Assembly: GCF_010093535.1 (NCBI RefSeq)
Contig: NW_022985167.1
Span: forward strand, 2,055,622 to 2,119,621
Source of the DNA: Lindgomyces ingoldianus
Taxonomy: Eukaryota > Ascomycota > Dothideomycetes > Pleosporales > Lindgomycetaceae
Reading direction: 5' to 3'
DNA length: 64,000 nt
The notes beneath the pieces are model-generated. The model ran no database searches, was not told the origin of the DNA, and saw only the letters and a program-made list of their open reading frames with translations. Shown here piece after piece: positions 22,601 to 33,211 of the stretch (its first letter is position 1; every line of letters begins with the position of its first letter). The translations under genes and the position numbers were made by a program.

Positions 22601-23280
22601 CTTTTAATAGTGTATAATTACTTTATAACACAGTTTTATTTTTTACACAGTAACTTAACTGCGCTAAAGGCAACACTTATTTTAAGTCTAACAGCTATAT
22701 ATTATTCTAGTTAATTATAAACTTAACTTTAGTATTATAATTACAGTCCTTTAGAAACTACTGTAACTAATTTTTAGCTACAGACAGTGTACTATTGCAG
22801 GATAAGGCAGAAGATGTAGTGTAGAGGGCTTTTAACTTCTAAAGCCTACAAGACTATGTAAAATAGGCAATAGAGGTATCTAATTAACTAAATAAGGCCT
22901 GTAAGGCAGCAAAGCGCGTGGATAGATAACTCTGTAATAGAAAATAGTTAGTAATAGGCATTTTTAAGATAATAAACTGCAGATAGATAAATTAAAAGAC
23001 TTAAAAAAAAATTTACGCGTTTTTATAAAACTTTTAGCTAATTAAAGCTCTAAAAACCCTTCTAAACGCTCCTGCAAGCCTACTGTTTGCTAGAGCCCTC
23101 CTACTCCTCTAAAATTGCTATACAAACTTCCTAAAAGGGTAATACAGTCTGTACTACGTACTGTACCTAGGGCATCATTAACCGTACGGTACGGCTTACA
23201 AACTCGGTACGTTCGTACTGCTCACGTGACCGTTACGGTTCACTTTGTACGGACCGTAGTACGGCCCGTTGGAAGCCCTG
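19685..23280. mobile_element. RIP-degraded hAT-type DNA transposon, 3.6 kb, with nested solo LTR
   Basis: The element is bounded by an exact 8-bp direct duplication GCCCCTGC (19677-19684 and 23281-23288), the target-site length of hAT transposons. Its ends are inverted: CAGCGCTTCCAACGAG at the left and, read from the other strand, CAGGGCTTCCAACGGG at the right. The CAGGG-type tip is typical of the superfamily. Subterminal GTAC-rich stretches (for example ACGTTCGTACGGC) occur at both ends. The interior is strongly AT-rich with abundant TpA and stops in every frame, so no transposase survives. A 290-bp solo LTR at 21619-21908 was inserted later; without it the element is about 3.3 kb, a normal hAT size. 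Strand of the lost transposase cannot be told. Confidence 0.85.
21619..21908 (+). mobile_element. Solo LTR, family A, copy 1
   Basis: 290 bases starting TGTAATGATTCTACGAATTG and ending CTGCGCTGTTACA, flanked by the perfect 5-bp duplication TAAGC (21614-21618, 21909-21913). It matches three other copies in this window. It sits inside the hAT element and is far less AT-rich than its host, so it came later. No internal retrotransposon region accompanies it. Confidence 0.85.
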
Positions 23281-23449
23281 GCCCCTGCATCTCTACGCCA
23301 GATTCACGTTCCTATCACTCACCATGACGAATTAATATAAAGCCTTAGCTACAAGCATTATCGAATCTCACCGGCAGGAAAACCAAGCCCAGCGCTAATC
23401 TACTCCTACGACGGAGGAATGGACTAAAGTTGAACGTTGGAGCAACTCC

Positions 23450-23745
23450 TTGGAGGATGTGTTCCCAACGGACGCTCGAACCGATGCATTTACCATCGAT
23501 GCACGTACCAATGCATACCCAATCGCCAATGTTGACGCTCGAGCTAACGCATTCTCGATGGGTGGTAGTGGTGTTCATACCAACGTTTTCCCATCTGGTG
23601 AGGTCGATGTCCGAACGATCGCCTTTCTCATCAGCGATATCGATGTTCGAACAAATGCATTCCCTATGGCTGAGATTGATGTTCGAATTAATGCTTTCCC
23701 CTTTGGCGAAGTTGATGTTTGAACTAACGCTGATGGGAGATCTCA
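23450..23745 (+). pseudogene. Decayed repeat protein of 12-residue units (36-bp repeats)
   Basis: About seven tandem units of 36 bases read in one frame as 12-residue repeats: DARANAFSMGGS, GVHTNVFPSGEV, DVRTIAFLISDI, DVRTNAFPMAEI, DVRINAFPFGEV. The units differ strongly in DNA yet keep phase and the (D/G)V(R/H)TNAFP core, suggesting past protein-level constraint. The frame ends at 23720-23722 where the expected CGA (Arg) reads TGA, after which the repeat continues briefly (TNADG). No convincing start codon or promoter is seen. I do not recognise the family. The minus-strand frame 23345-23788 is a shadow of the same repeats. Confidence 0.45.
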
Positions 23746-24434
23746 ACGCCATGAGCAACAGTTTCCCTATTTGAGGTTGGATTGACAAGAGGAGGTAGGC
23801 GCCATGACTGTGAATCGGATTCGTTTTTCCTGCTTAAGCCGCAAGCTCAAACCCCTTCATCACGAATGGGGAGAAGCCCTAGAACAAATGTAATCACTCG
23901 TTTAAGAGCTGCGAGTGTTCCTATTAAAGCGCAACCGCTTTCAACAGCGTCCTTCAAATCTCAATCACTGGACTCTTTATCGCTTATCTGATCACCTCGG
24001 TACTCCTGCGGTACTGTCAATTAAATGGTTATACAACTGCCGAATAATGAGAACACTTGACGAATACTTCGGGAGCTGATTTGACATGGGGTCCATGGAG
24101 GCTGCTAGGAGCTCTTGGTGTCGTAGATAACGTCCTTTCCTGCCTGTTTCTTACATTCATTCTCTTCTTCAGATTTGGCCCGCACATGCTGGGGGTACGC
24201 CTCAGGTTAGGAATTGGGATATCTTAGTTACTGGGGTGGCGCCACTCTTTAGCATGCGGTATTCCGCGGTACAGGCGATGGAAACCTACACGGGTCAATT
24301 GTGGAGGTAGAGGTGCGGAAGTTATAAATGTTCCGTAAGCAACAGAGGATGGTACCGGTGCGGATGAATAGTTCCAATGGCAACTAGGCCTCGTCTTGGT
24401 GGATCAGACAGTGCCAAACAAGTTGGGCCATGGC

Positions 24435-24690
24435 GCGAGTGGTTTCACGTGATCTTGGCCTAGTCTCAGTGCGTCTTTGACTCACATCCACCCGTTTCCC
24501 ATCTAAGACTAGTGCATACCAGATTAGAACTAGCGCTCTTTTATCTACTATATATTTACCTCTAAGCTCTCTCGCTCCAGAGACCTTCTACTACACGTCA
24601 ATCTACCTAGCTTGGCCCTCAGCACCTAATTGACTACTTGCACCACCCTATATGCCCTCCATCAGCTCAATCTAGGTTCCCCGCGATACT
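24435..24690 (-). repeat. Dispersed repeat, inverted partner of 1555-1740
   Basis: Read on the minus strand this contains the same two blocks as the upstream copy in the same order (GAGCTGATGGAGGGCATATA, then CTTAGAGGTAAATATATAGT and AAGAGCGCTAGT), ending near a TCACGTGA. Probably two decayed LTR-like copies in opposite orientation. Ends not resolvable by eye. Confidence 0.5.
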
Positions 24691-24817
24691 AATTTCTCTG
24701 CACATGACCCTCTCCTTCATACAGACCCTAATTCGTGAGGGGAGTGGTTTTAGTGACTGAGTCTTTGCCTGAGTATTAAAATTTGGCTCTTCAAGCATCT
24801 ATCATCTATTCTTCGAA

Positions 24818-25990
24818 TCATAGGTGTGATCTCTCAACTCTCCTCCCAATCTCATCGAAGTGAATTTGCCTTCCAGTAACAAGAGCCTCTTGCAGCCATG
24901 CCCCAAGCTGAACGGCCTTGACCGCGTTGCTCAGCTTCAATGGCAACGGCGTGTCATCCAGACAAGCAGCCGTGAACTCGTTGCTCTCCCTTACAAATGC
25001 CATTTCAAACCTACCATAGTAGTCCTTTGGTACCTCTCGTGTGATACCGCCGGAGTGATACAGATTCACTAAATTTGTTTGCGGATTGGAATTCACGCTT
25101 AGCTTTCCCTCCGTGCCAATGATCTCCGTGACATCCTCCTGGCCATGCGCCATCATGCGGGAGCAGTAGTAGTAAGCAATCTTCCCGTTGTGGAACTCCA
25201 CGATGCCAACTGCGTTATCATAGTCGTTGTACCTCTTGAGGTCAGGTTGGACAGCAGTGATGCCGTGGGCAGAGATTGATTTAGGGATAATTTCGTCTCC
25301 GAAGAACCAGAGCGTAAGATCGATATCATGAACGGACATGTCAACAAAGACACCCCCGGACCAAGCTGCGTATTCGACGAAGAACCCTTCTCCAGGTCAA
25401 TAAAACCGCGCCAGTAAAATACGAGCATGCTCACCAGAAGGATCGTGTTTGTCACAAGTCTGCGACCGAAAAATAGAAGGCCTCCCGATCAACCCTTGCT
25501 CATACTTCTGGTGAGCGTCGCGGTAGCTTTCATCGAATCGGCGCGAGAAACCGCACATGACTTTCAGATGTGGGCGTTTCCTTGCGGCCTCAACGACTTG
25601 CTTACACTACAACCTCGAGGTTGATGTCAGTTCCCCAGCCCAGTTCGATTCGCATTTACGTACAACTTCAATATCCGTGGACAACGGCTTCTCGCATAGA
25701 ACGTGCAGGTTCTTCCCCATGGCCTTGATCGCTTCATCAGCATGGACGGATGTTGCGGTGCCAATGACTACGGCTTCGAGGCCATCTTGCGAGATCATCT
25801 TGTCGTAGTCGTCATATAACGTGACCCCGTAGGGTTCAAGATGTTGTTTTCCCCACTGCAGTTCAACAGGGTCCGGGGAGAAAGCGGCGACGAGCTCAGC
25901 ACGAGGTGTGCGACTGAGGAAGTTGAGAGCATGGCGTTTGCCCATGCGGCCGAGGCCTGCTGCGGCTATCTGGAGCCTTTTGGTGGACAT
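24818..25990 (-). CDS. Gfo/Idh/MocA-family NAD(P) dehydrogenase (inositol 2-dehydrogenase-like), 355 aa
   Basis: Model: exons 25990-25664, 25606-25435 and 25386-24818, with introns of 57 bases (GTACGT...TGTAG) and 48 bases (GTGAGC...GAGAAG). The N-terminal Rossmann fold shows AGLGRMGKRHA; EKPLSTD is the family's EKP motif; CGFSRRFDESY follows; the third exon restores SGFFVEYAAWSGGVFVDMS followed by HDIDLTLWFFG, where the D/H pair belongs to the substrate site. Order and length fit inositol 2-dehydrogenase-like fungal enzymes, which oxidise a sugar or cyclitol hydroxyl with NAD in the cytosol. Substrate is not proven. Divergent from a Zn2Cys6 gene 577 bases away, a likely regulator; an inositol-type transporter lies 9 kb downstream. 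Confidence 0.87.
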
Positions 25991-26567
25991 GGCTTTGGTG
26001 AGGTGAAACTACGAGAGGGAAATGAAAGGACAGAGAAGTGACATGGGAGTTGGGGTTCATTTGAATCACTTCTTGGAAGAGAAAATATTCAACAATCCCT
26101 CTGCGGTACAAACGTAGAAAGAAGAAGACATTGCCTATTGCAGTAACTGTAGCCTTTGATGCCACCTGTTGGTCGAAAGATGGGAAGTGGAAAGTTTGCC
26201 GGGTTAGTTGCTGGATGGGGATAGTATGAAACGAGGAGAAGGGCGTGAGCGACACGTTATTCTGAGTCTGTTAATGAAATAGCCAACAAGTGAAAAGGTG
26301 TGCGGAGGTTATTTCTGGAAGCAACTCATTAACGGAGAAACTTACCCTGGGATTCTTTGACTTTCTTCCGAGGATGCATCGGAACGGTCCTATTTAGAAG
26401 CTTGGCATAAGTGCGGGGAATTGTGGTAACCCCGTCGCATCCGTCATACTATTTCTTGTGTCTCTCGCATTCGTCATCATCAAAAAGAGTTCAATTTCCC
26501 GCGCTCCACATCTCCCATCTATCCTCTCCCCTGCCCCTACCTTTCGCGCTTTCTTTCTCGATTCTCA
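25991..26567. promoter_or_regulatory. Shared promoter region of dehydrogenase and Zn2Cys6 regulator
   Basis: 577 bases between divergent starts. Pyrimidine-rich runs precede the regulator's ATG (26500-26560), common in fungal promoters. No gene called. Confidence 0.4.
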
Positions 26568-28696
26568 ATGCGGCAACGGAGTGGATGGTCAGTTGTCCCT
26601 TGAATTGCAACAGGCCCAGGGCTAAATTGCCTTGACAGCAAGACATGTCGCGAGCGGCATATTAAATGTAAGCATCCCCTACAACACATTCGTACCCACT
26701 GCGGAACATAATGAGGAAGGATTTTATTGCCTAAATCTCCGGCTGTAAACATGGAGACCATCGATCGGATGCAACCCTCTTCTCTAGAATCGTCCCTGTA
26801 GTGCTCCACGCTACATATTGGGACGGATTAGAGCGCGTCTCGTGGTTTAACGATGGAAAGCTGACGAAATGAGCAGGCGTGAAGCTGCGAGATTCGAGCA
26901 AATGCAAGCACTGCACGGAGAGGGACCGCCCCTGCGTCAAGGGCAATGCGTTTCGATTCCGACCTGTTACTTCTGTCAAATTTAACGCAGGGGAAGACAT
27001 TGGATCCGCTGAGCAGAGCCTCAACTTCCAGACCAGTCAGACTTGGGTTGATATTCCGGAATCTTGTATGGCCCTCATTCGCCCTCCCACTACGTATTTG
27101 CGCCTATCTTAGTCCATTAACAGGGTGGATTCCATCAGCTCAGACTATTGTAGGAACTATGAGAGCATCATCGGGCACCACGTTTATGTTCTGAATACCC
27201 TGTCAAATTCTAATACGGCGCGGTAATAGTGAGTTTGTGCTAACTCATCGCATGGAATAGTACGCTTTGTCCCCCCAAACACCGATCCTGATGACCTTGG
27301 CGAACCTGATGAACCTGGTGAGGGAGTCCTTGATGCGGAACCCGATTCCACTTTGGAAGACTCTGGAATTGCGTTTAGGCCGTCAATTGACATAGAGACC
27401 AACCCGCTAAAAGGACTCCCTGCCATCTCTCCCTCTGCTGGTGTTGCGCCCCTTCAGCCCCCGATCTATGATACTCTTAACAACACTATATCCCCCCATG
27501 AAGTGCCTAATAACAAAGTTTCACCACCTCAGGACTTCAACATCTCCCCCTTCGGTTCCAGTTCGGCATTCTCAGCCAGCACTTCTCTTTCACCGAGATG
27601 GCCAGTGAGCAACGCCTACGAAGCACGCCTTCTCCATCACTTCATTGTTCATTGCACTCCCTGGATAGATGTGTGCGATCCCCGCTGTCACTTTGGAAAG
27701 GAAATCCCCAAACGCGCAGCTCAATATCCGGTCATATTGAATGGTGTGCTTGGCCTTGCGGCTCGACATCTGTGGCTTTTGTCCAAAGTTGAAGAGGATC
27801 ATTCTGCTCCATATATAGACCAGTGCCTCCAAACCCTCATCATCGCGTTAGAAGACCCACTTGCCCACTGGGATGAAAACTTCCTAATAGCAGTCATTTT
27901 ACTACGCTTACACGAGGAGATGGGTGACTCTGACGAACAATGCCACCACTTTGGAACTACTCGCATTCTAAATTCTATTTCATCGTTTGCAGCAGATGGA
28001 GGTCTGCGCGAGTCTGCCAGCTGGGTATCACTACGACAACACATCTATGTTTCTCTCACAACGCAACAACCCCTCGATCTCAGTCTCGAGAACTACCGTC
28101 ATTCCTCCGTCTTCCGTGAATACGATGATGAGGCCTGGGCAAACCGTGCCATCTTCCTTTTCGCCAATGTCCTCAAACATGTCTTTGAGGGACGCGAATC
28201 CAGCCCACTCTCTAGAGATAAGTGGGCTGAACTTGACGCCGAAGTCAATGAGTGGGAGCGTACGAAGCCCTGGACATTTACCCCTTTATTTACCGAGGAA
28301 CGGGCTGGAAAAGAGTTTAATGGATCATGGCCGGAACTCCCCACTGCACAAGGCGTGGTAGCCGTCGGTTTACAGTATTACCACCTCTGCAAGATACTGC
28401 TATCAATCTACTCTCCGCATGCATCACTTGTTGGACTTGCGAGTGTCAGGGCAAGGAAGGCAACAGATGCTGCGATTCGCCAGCACATTCGCATCATCAT
28501 CGGTTACGGAGTCAGCAATTCACATTGTGGGAATGCTATGTTTCAAGGTAGCCATATCTTGAGTGCGTGTGGCGCTTATATCATTGAGAAAGCGGAACAA
28601 GAAGCCTGCGTCGAATATCTTAGAGGATTGCAAGATCTGATTGGATGGAGGACTACGAACGTTCTCCAGGATTTACGAGAACAATGGTCCAATTGA
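26568..28696 (+). CDS. Zn2Cys6 transcription factor, about 557 aa, with two micro-exons
   Basis: Model: 26568-26587, 26639-26667, 26877-27065 and 27261-28696. The zinc cluster is assembled from three exons: MRQRSG plus a split Cys codon, then KTCRERHIK, then CVKLRDSSKCKHC and TERDRPC, giving C-x2-C-x6-C-x8-C-x2-C-x6-C. Donors are GTCAGT, GTAAGC and GTATGG; acceptors GACAG, GCAG and AATAG. The third intron (195 bases) is the least certain: it includes a frame (VDSISSDYCRNYESIIGHHV) that might be a further exon, though I could not join it in phase. The long last exon carries the fungal-specific regulatory domain (AYEARLLHHFIVHCTPWIDVCD; VILNGVLGLAARHL). Nuclear regulator, perhaps of the divergent dehydrogenase. 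Confidence 0.78.
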
Positions 28697-28898
28697 ATTG
28701 GGCCCATCTATCTCAAATCCGATCTGAGAGAGCGACCAGATGCCTCAGCATATTATCACGGAAAACAGGCAAGAAGTAGGGTAGAGTCTATCAACTGAAC
28801 CTGCGCCCCATCTAGCGGGAACATCAACAACAGGATGAAAAAAATCTGTCCTTCCATGCTCAACGCAAGATGCATATCTCCATGGGTCTATTCATGGC

Positions 28899-31010
28899 TC
28901 AACCCCAAACTTCTACCTTCCATTTGCCACGTTTCTTCAATCCATCTATCCAAGCTTTCACTTCCTGATCGCTCAGCCCTTTCGATAGTTTCGCGGCTTC
29001 CTCGATCCGCATATCGACTTCGCGCGCCATACTAGCTTTGCCGCATACGTAAAAATTTGCGCCCGCTTCTAGCACTTCTAGTACCCTCCCACTGTGCTCT
29101 GCGACTCGATCCTGCACATACACCTTTTGTTTGCCCGCTCTAGAAAACGCAGTGAAAATCTCTAGCATGTCTCCTAACCCTTCCTTTGCCTTCTCTATCT
29201 CACCTTTGTATATAAAATCGGACTCCGCATCACGACACCCGAAGAACAGAAGTATCCTTCCAGTTGGCTTTCCAACAACGTGGAGCTTTGCCCTTTCCGC
29301 GATGAAGGCACGGAACGGAGCAAGCCCAGTCCCCGCGCTGACGAGGATGAGTGGCGTCGAGCAAGTGATTGGCAGCTTGAATTTTGATTTTCGAATGTGT
29401 GCAAGCACTTTATTGCTTCCGGCACTCTCTGCGATGTTGATGTGTTGGTATCGCGGAATACGATGGGCAGAGTTCGAAGGAATCCTTCCGGCCGAGAGGA
29501 TGTAGTTTGATGTTAAGCCATAGATTATGGACTCTGGCGGTCCTGCGGCCGTTTTATTCACGACTAACGCCGTGACAGCAACTTTGCGAGGTGATATGAC
29601 TGAGCTCGAAGAGATGGAGTAATATCTCGGCTGCATAGGACGCAGACACTCCAGCACGAATGACAGGGGAAGCGAGATCCAAGATTCTAGTGGGCTAACA
29701 ATTTGCAAGAGACGTGCAAGCGTGATATGTGTGTTGGATATCAACTGCGCATATCGCTGACGATCTCGTCCTATCTCCATGACCATTGCCTTGGACGCCG
29801 CGTCCGGAGCAAATTGGGCAAGATCCACTAGAACCTTCCGAGGTACGGGAGCGCAAATCTCGAGATAATGCCGGAAAACCGTCTCCAGCGTAGTTGGAGA
29901 AGGGATTTTGAATCTTGTATTCTCTTTGGATGGAGTTATTATTACCGTTTCGCATCGTCGCTCCTGAAGACCGAGAGCATCCAATAACCGATCGATTTCG
30001 TCTTCCGGATTAACTGGCCAGACACCCACATGATCCCCCGTCTTGTAGTGGATACTGGGATGGTTAGCTAGATCGAGCTCCATGTGCACGCAGTTTCGTT
30101 CTCCGGCCGTGAATAATTCTCTAGAATTCTTCACAACCAACGGTACGATGGCCGAGCAAGTCGAGGATTGTTGATAATGCGATAGAATGCCAAATTGGTT
30201 CTCCTCACTTATGGCTGCGGAGACTGAGAACGTCACGTCCATTGTCGCTCGGTAGTCAGCGCTCTGTTCCTCATAACCCATCATCTTGAAGAGATCAAAC
30301 ATGCCATCTTTCCAGGCCAGAAAGTCCTCTTCCGTTCCACCTTGCGCATCGTCTGCTTTTCTTCTTGGAATTAATGGCGTTGCGCCTGCCACATCAAACG
30401 CGTCGGCCACGACATCAACAACTCGGTTGTAGTGCTTATAGTTGCTGTTACCAAGTCCAAGTGCAATGTAGCGCAGGCTGTCAAGTCTCAAATTCTTCTC
30501 CTTGACAGTTTTAATCCATTCCCATAGCCCGGCGGTGTTATCGCTCGGGTCACCCTCACCATATGTGCTGAGGATAAATATCGCGAACTTAGCCTTCGGT
30601 ATGAGAGAAATGGTTTCCGCATCGTAATCGGAGGCATCGGCAACGAGTGCAAGGAGACCGAAGTGCGCCAGGCATTCGCGCGCGATAGCTTCAGCGAATC
30701 GTTCCGAGGTGCCCGATTGGGATCCCCAGAAAATGACGGCTTGGTAATTGCCCTCTTCAAGACGCTGGGCAATGTTTCGGGAAGGCTGGGTAGTGCTGAA
30801 GCCACCATCTAGTTGCTGAGGCCTTTCGAAATAGAGAGCATAGTGTGGGTCAGGCTTTTCCCAGAGCTGGCCTCGAGTGAGATATCCGAAGGTAACGAGG
30901 ATGAAGAAAATTAGGGCCACACCATCTACCGTAGATGCTGGGCGGAATCTTTCAATGTAGGGGTGGAAATATCGAGACGCAAAGAGGGTTTGGGAGTACA
31001 AGGTCTCCAT
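28899..31010 (-). CDS. NADPH-cytochrome P450 reductase, 703 aa
   Basis: Single exon. A hydrophobic anchor lies at residues ~27-45 (VDGVALIFFILVTFGYL), placing the enzyme on the ER membrane. The FMN domain shows GSQSGTSE (96-103), STYGEGDPSDN (148-158) and LGLGNSNYKHYN (184-195). The FAD domain shows RYYSISSS; the NADPH domain shows SAGTGLAPFRAF and a C-terminal VEVWG whose Trp is the residue that stacks on FAD. All parts of the electron path NADPH-FAD-FMN are present, and length is normal. It faces the P450 gene at 31556 across a 545-base shared promoter, so it is likely a dedicated partner in addition to the housekeeping reductase fungi carry elsewhere. Confidence 0.93.
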   Translation of the reverse strand: METLYSQTLFASRYFHPYIERFRPASTVDGVALIFFILVTFGYLTRGQLWEKPDPHYALYFERPQQLDGGFSTTQPSRNIAQRLEEGNYQAVIFWGSQSGTSERFAEAIARECLAHFGLLALVADASDYDAETISLIPKAKFAIFILSTYGEGDPSDNTAGLWEWIKTVKEKNLRLDSLRYIALGLGNSNYKHYNRVVDVVADAFDVAGATPLIPRRKADDAQGGTEEDFLAWKDGMFDLFKMMGYEEQSADYRATMDVTFSVSAAISEENQFGILSHYQQSSTCSAIVPLVVKNSRELFTAGERNCVHMELDLANHPSIHYKTGDHVGVWPVNPEDEIDRLLDALGLQERRCETVIITPSKENTRFKIPSPTTLETVFRHYLEICAPVPRKVLVDLAQFAPDAASKAMVMEIGRDRQRYAQLISNTHITLARLLQIVSPLESWISLPLSFVLECLRPMQPRYYSISSSSVISPRKVAVTALVVNKTAAGPPESIIYGLTSNYILSAGRIPSNSAHRIPRYQHINIAESAGSNKVLAHIRKSKFKLPITCSTPLILVSAGTGLAPFRAFIAERAKLHVVGKPTGRILLFFGCRDAESDFIYKGEIEKAKEGLGDMLEIFTAFSRAGKQKVYVQDRVAEHSGRVLEVLEAGANFYVCGKASMAREVDMRIEEAAKLSKGLSDQEVKAWIDGLKKRGKWKVEVWG

Positions 31011-31555
31011 GGCTGATAAACGAATAAAGCTAGCCGTCAGAGCTTATTCCCACACACACTTTTCTGTCTGGCCTATATATGTTTCTTAGAGAACCTGCCC
31101 TACCCGGCCATCCGGAGCCCTTTACTACCATTAGACAGGTCAGCAAAGAGAACCACTCCTACAGACACATTTTTTTGCATCGCATCTCCCGAATTAGAAA
31201 GCCAAGCACTAGACCCCTAATTGGTAATGTTGAGTTTTCGAAGAGCACGTAGGACGGCTATGTGAGTCTCGAAGCGAACCTCCCACAGCTTCTCCCCGCA
31301 AGATTCCACATACTCGGAGAAACTTGCTACATCAGGTTCCCCACATTTCATCCATCGATTCATCGGGTATCTCTTCCCCGTCGAGCCTAACCACCCACGA
31401 CAGAACATCCTGAGAGTAAGGCATTGATTTTTTGTCGATTTGAAGATGCTTAATGGGCTGAAGCGACAACTGTAACGCACTTGAGGGTTTAAAAGCAACG
31501 AGAATTCGCAAAGAGATGGTTATATTCTGATTTTATTTCTCATCTCTCGTTCAAG
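31011..31555. promoter_or_regulatory. Shared promoter of the reductase and the P450
   Basis: 545 bases between two divergent start codons. A minus-strand frame (31217-31498) covers part of it but shows no domain. Co-regulation of the two genes is inferred from this layout. Confidence 0.4.
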
Positions 31556-33211
31556 ATGAGTGCAATAGTCTCGGCACCGTACGCTACAGCACTGTGCCTT
31601 TCAGTCTTCTTCTACTTCATCATATACCCAATTGTTGTTTACTTTCGCGATGCTAAAGGTAGGTGAACTGCGGCCACACTTTATGGCCTTCTAACAGCTC
31701 TAGGTCTTCGTCGTTACCCAAATATGCATCCTCTCTCCAGCATATCATCTATTCCATTCATGATCGTCGCCCACGGAGGTGCGCGCTCCACATACCTCTC
31801 GAAACTCCACCAAAAGCATGCGGTCATTCGAACTAGTCCTAACACTCTCTCATATGGAGACCTTCGGGCGATAAAGGATATTTACGGTCATAATACAGCT
31901 TGCACGAAAGACACATCCTACGTACTGACAGCTGGGTCTCATTATCATCTCGCAGATGTAGTCGACAAACATGACCATGCGCGGAAAAGAAAATTGTTAA
32001 GCTCAGCGTACGCGATCAAGAACCTTGAACACTGGGAGCACAAAGTTGCGGATAAGACGGCTCGACTCATCGTTCATCTGGACAAATGCTGCACATCTCC
32101 TTTTCCTCTGGGCACTATCCCAAATCCGGGGGACGTGAACGTCGACTATCGAGCGTGGACGAACTTCTTTACCTTGGATGCCATTGCCGACATTGGACTC
32201 TCCGAAAAACTGGGCTTCTTAGACCAAGGCAACGATCGCGTGACAGGACGAAGGATTGACGGCACAACCTACCAGTGCAATTTTCGAGATTGTCTATACC
32301 AAAATGCGAGGAAGCAGTCGCTACTGGTCTGGCCATACCAGTGGTACCCATTCATCAACAAGATTTCGAACGTAATTCCTTTCTACGGACGCATGGGGAG
32401 CTTTGCGCGAGATTGGGAGGGCATTCCGCTAGAACTAGCACACCGACGATTAGAACGGTATCGGCGGGGTGAGAAGCTAGATGATTTCTTCCAAGCCTTG
32501 ATGGAAGATAAGGGCGGTAATCCGAATAACCTCGAATGGGGCGAGATCGTGGCCGAAGTCAGCATCATGATGAACGCAGGAAGCGCGACAACTGCCATCG
32601 CTATGACAAACGTACTGTATCAGCTTCTTAAAAACCCCACAATGATGACGAAACTAGTTGAGGAGCTGGATGGAGCACTAGAAGATGATGATGACGAGGA
32701 TGATGGCGGTGATGGGGTGGTAAGCTATGACAAAGTAAAACACCTCCCATACCTTCGTGCCTGCCTCGACGAATCCCTCCGGCTATTCCCGCCCACTCCA
32801 CATGGTCTTCCCCGCGAAACGCCGCCAGGTGGCATAAACATTCTTGGCGACTACATTCCCGGCGGCGTCTCAGTTGCTATCTCGGCTTTTGTCGCCCATC
32901 GCAACGAAGTACAATTCCCGCAAGCAGACAAATACATCCCCGAACGCTGGTTAGGAGAACAAGGGAAAGCTCTACAACCATACTTCCTTGCCTTCTCGGC
33001 TGGCGCTAGAGGCTGCATCGGTAGGAACATTAGCTATTTGGAGCAGACTGTGGTTTTGGCAAGTGTGTTGAGGAGGTATGGCTTTGCGTTGAGTAGGCCG
33101 GACTGGGAAATTGAGAGATTGGAGACAATGAATTGGCTACTTGGGGAGATGCCGGTGAAAGTTTGGAGGCGGGAGAGGTCGACTGTGAGTAGTTGCCGCG
33201 GAGATGGATGA
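31556..33211 (+). CDS. Microsomal cytochrome P450, 536 aa, two exons
   Basis: Model: 31556-31658 joined to 31704-33211; intron of 45 bases (GTAGGT...CTCTAG). Exon 1 gives an N-terminal membrane anchor (ALCLSVFFYFIIYPIVVYF). The haem loop is FSAGARGCIG, matching F-x2-G-x-R-x-C-x-G with the haem-ligand Cys. ESLRLFP is the K-helix E-x2-R, PERW follows, and the I-helix has NAGSATTA where AG-x-D/E-T-T is usual, so the acidic residue before TT is absent. An acidic insert (EDDDDEDDGGDG) precedes the J helix. Family cannot be fixed; it resembles the broad benzoate-hydroxylase/pisatin-demethylase group of fungal P450s. Divergent from its probable reductase. Confidence 0.88.

Larger units (their letters stand above)
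23281..24817. other. Region between hAT element and dehydrogenase gene
   Basis: Starts with the right hAT target duplication, holds a decayed 36-bp-repeat ORF (23450-23750) and the inverted dispersed repeat (24435-24690). Between 23990 and 24430 I see nothing. Confidence 0.5.

Noticed and set aside
23345..23788. Minus-strand 147-residue frame
   Set aside because: It is the antisense shadow of the 36-bp repeat array.
31217..31498. Minus-strand 93-residue frame in the P450/reductase promoter
   Set aside because: No domain and no proper context; the region is needed as a shared promoter.
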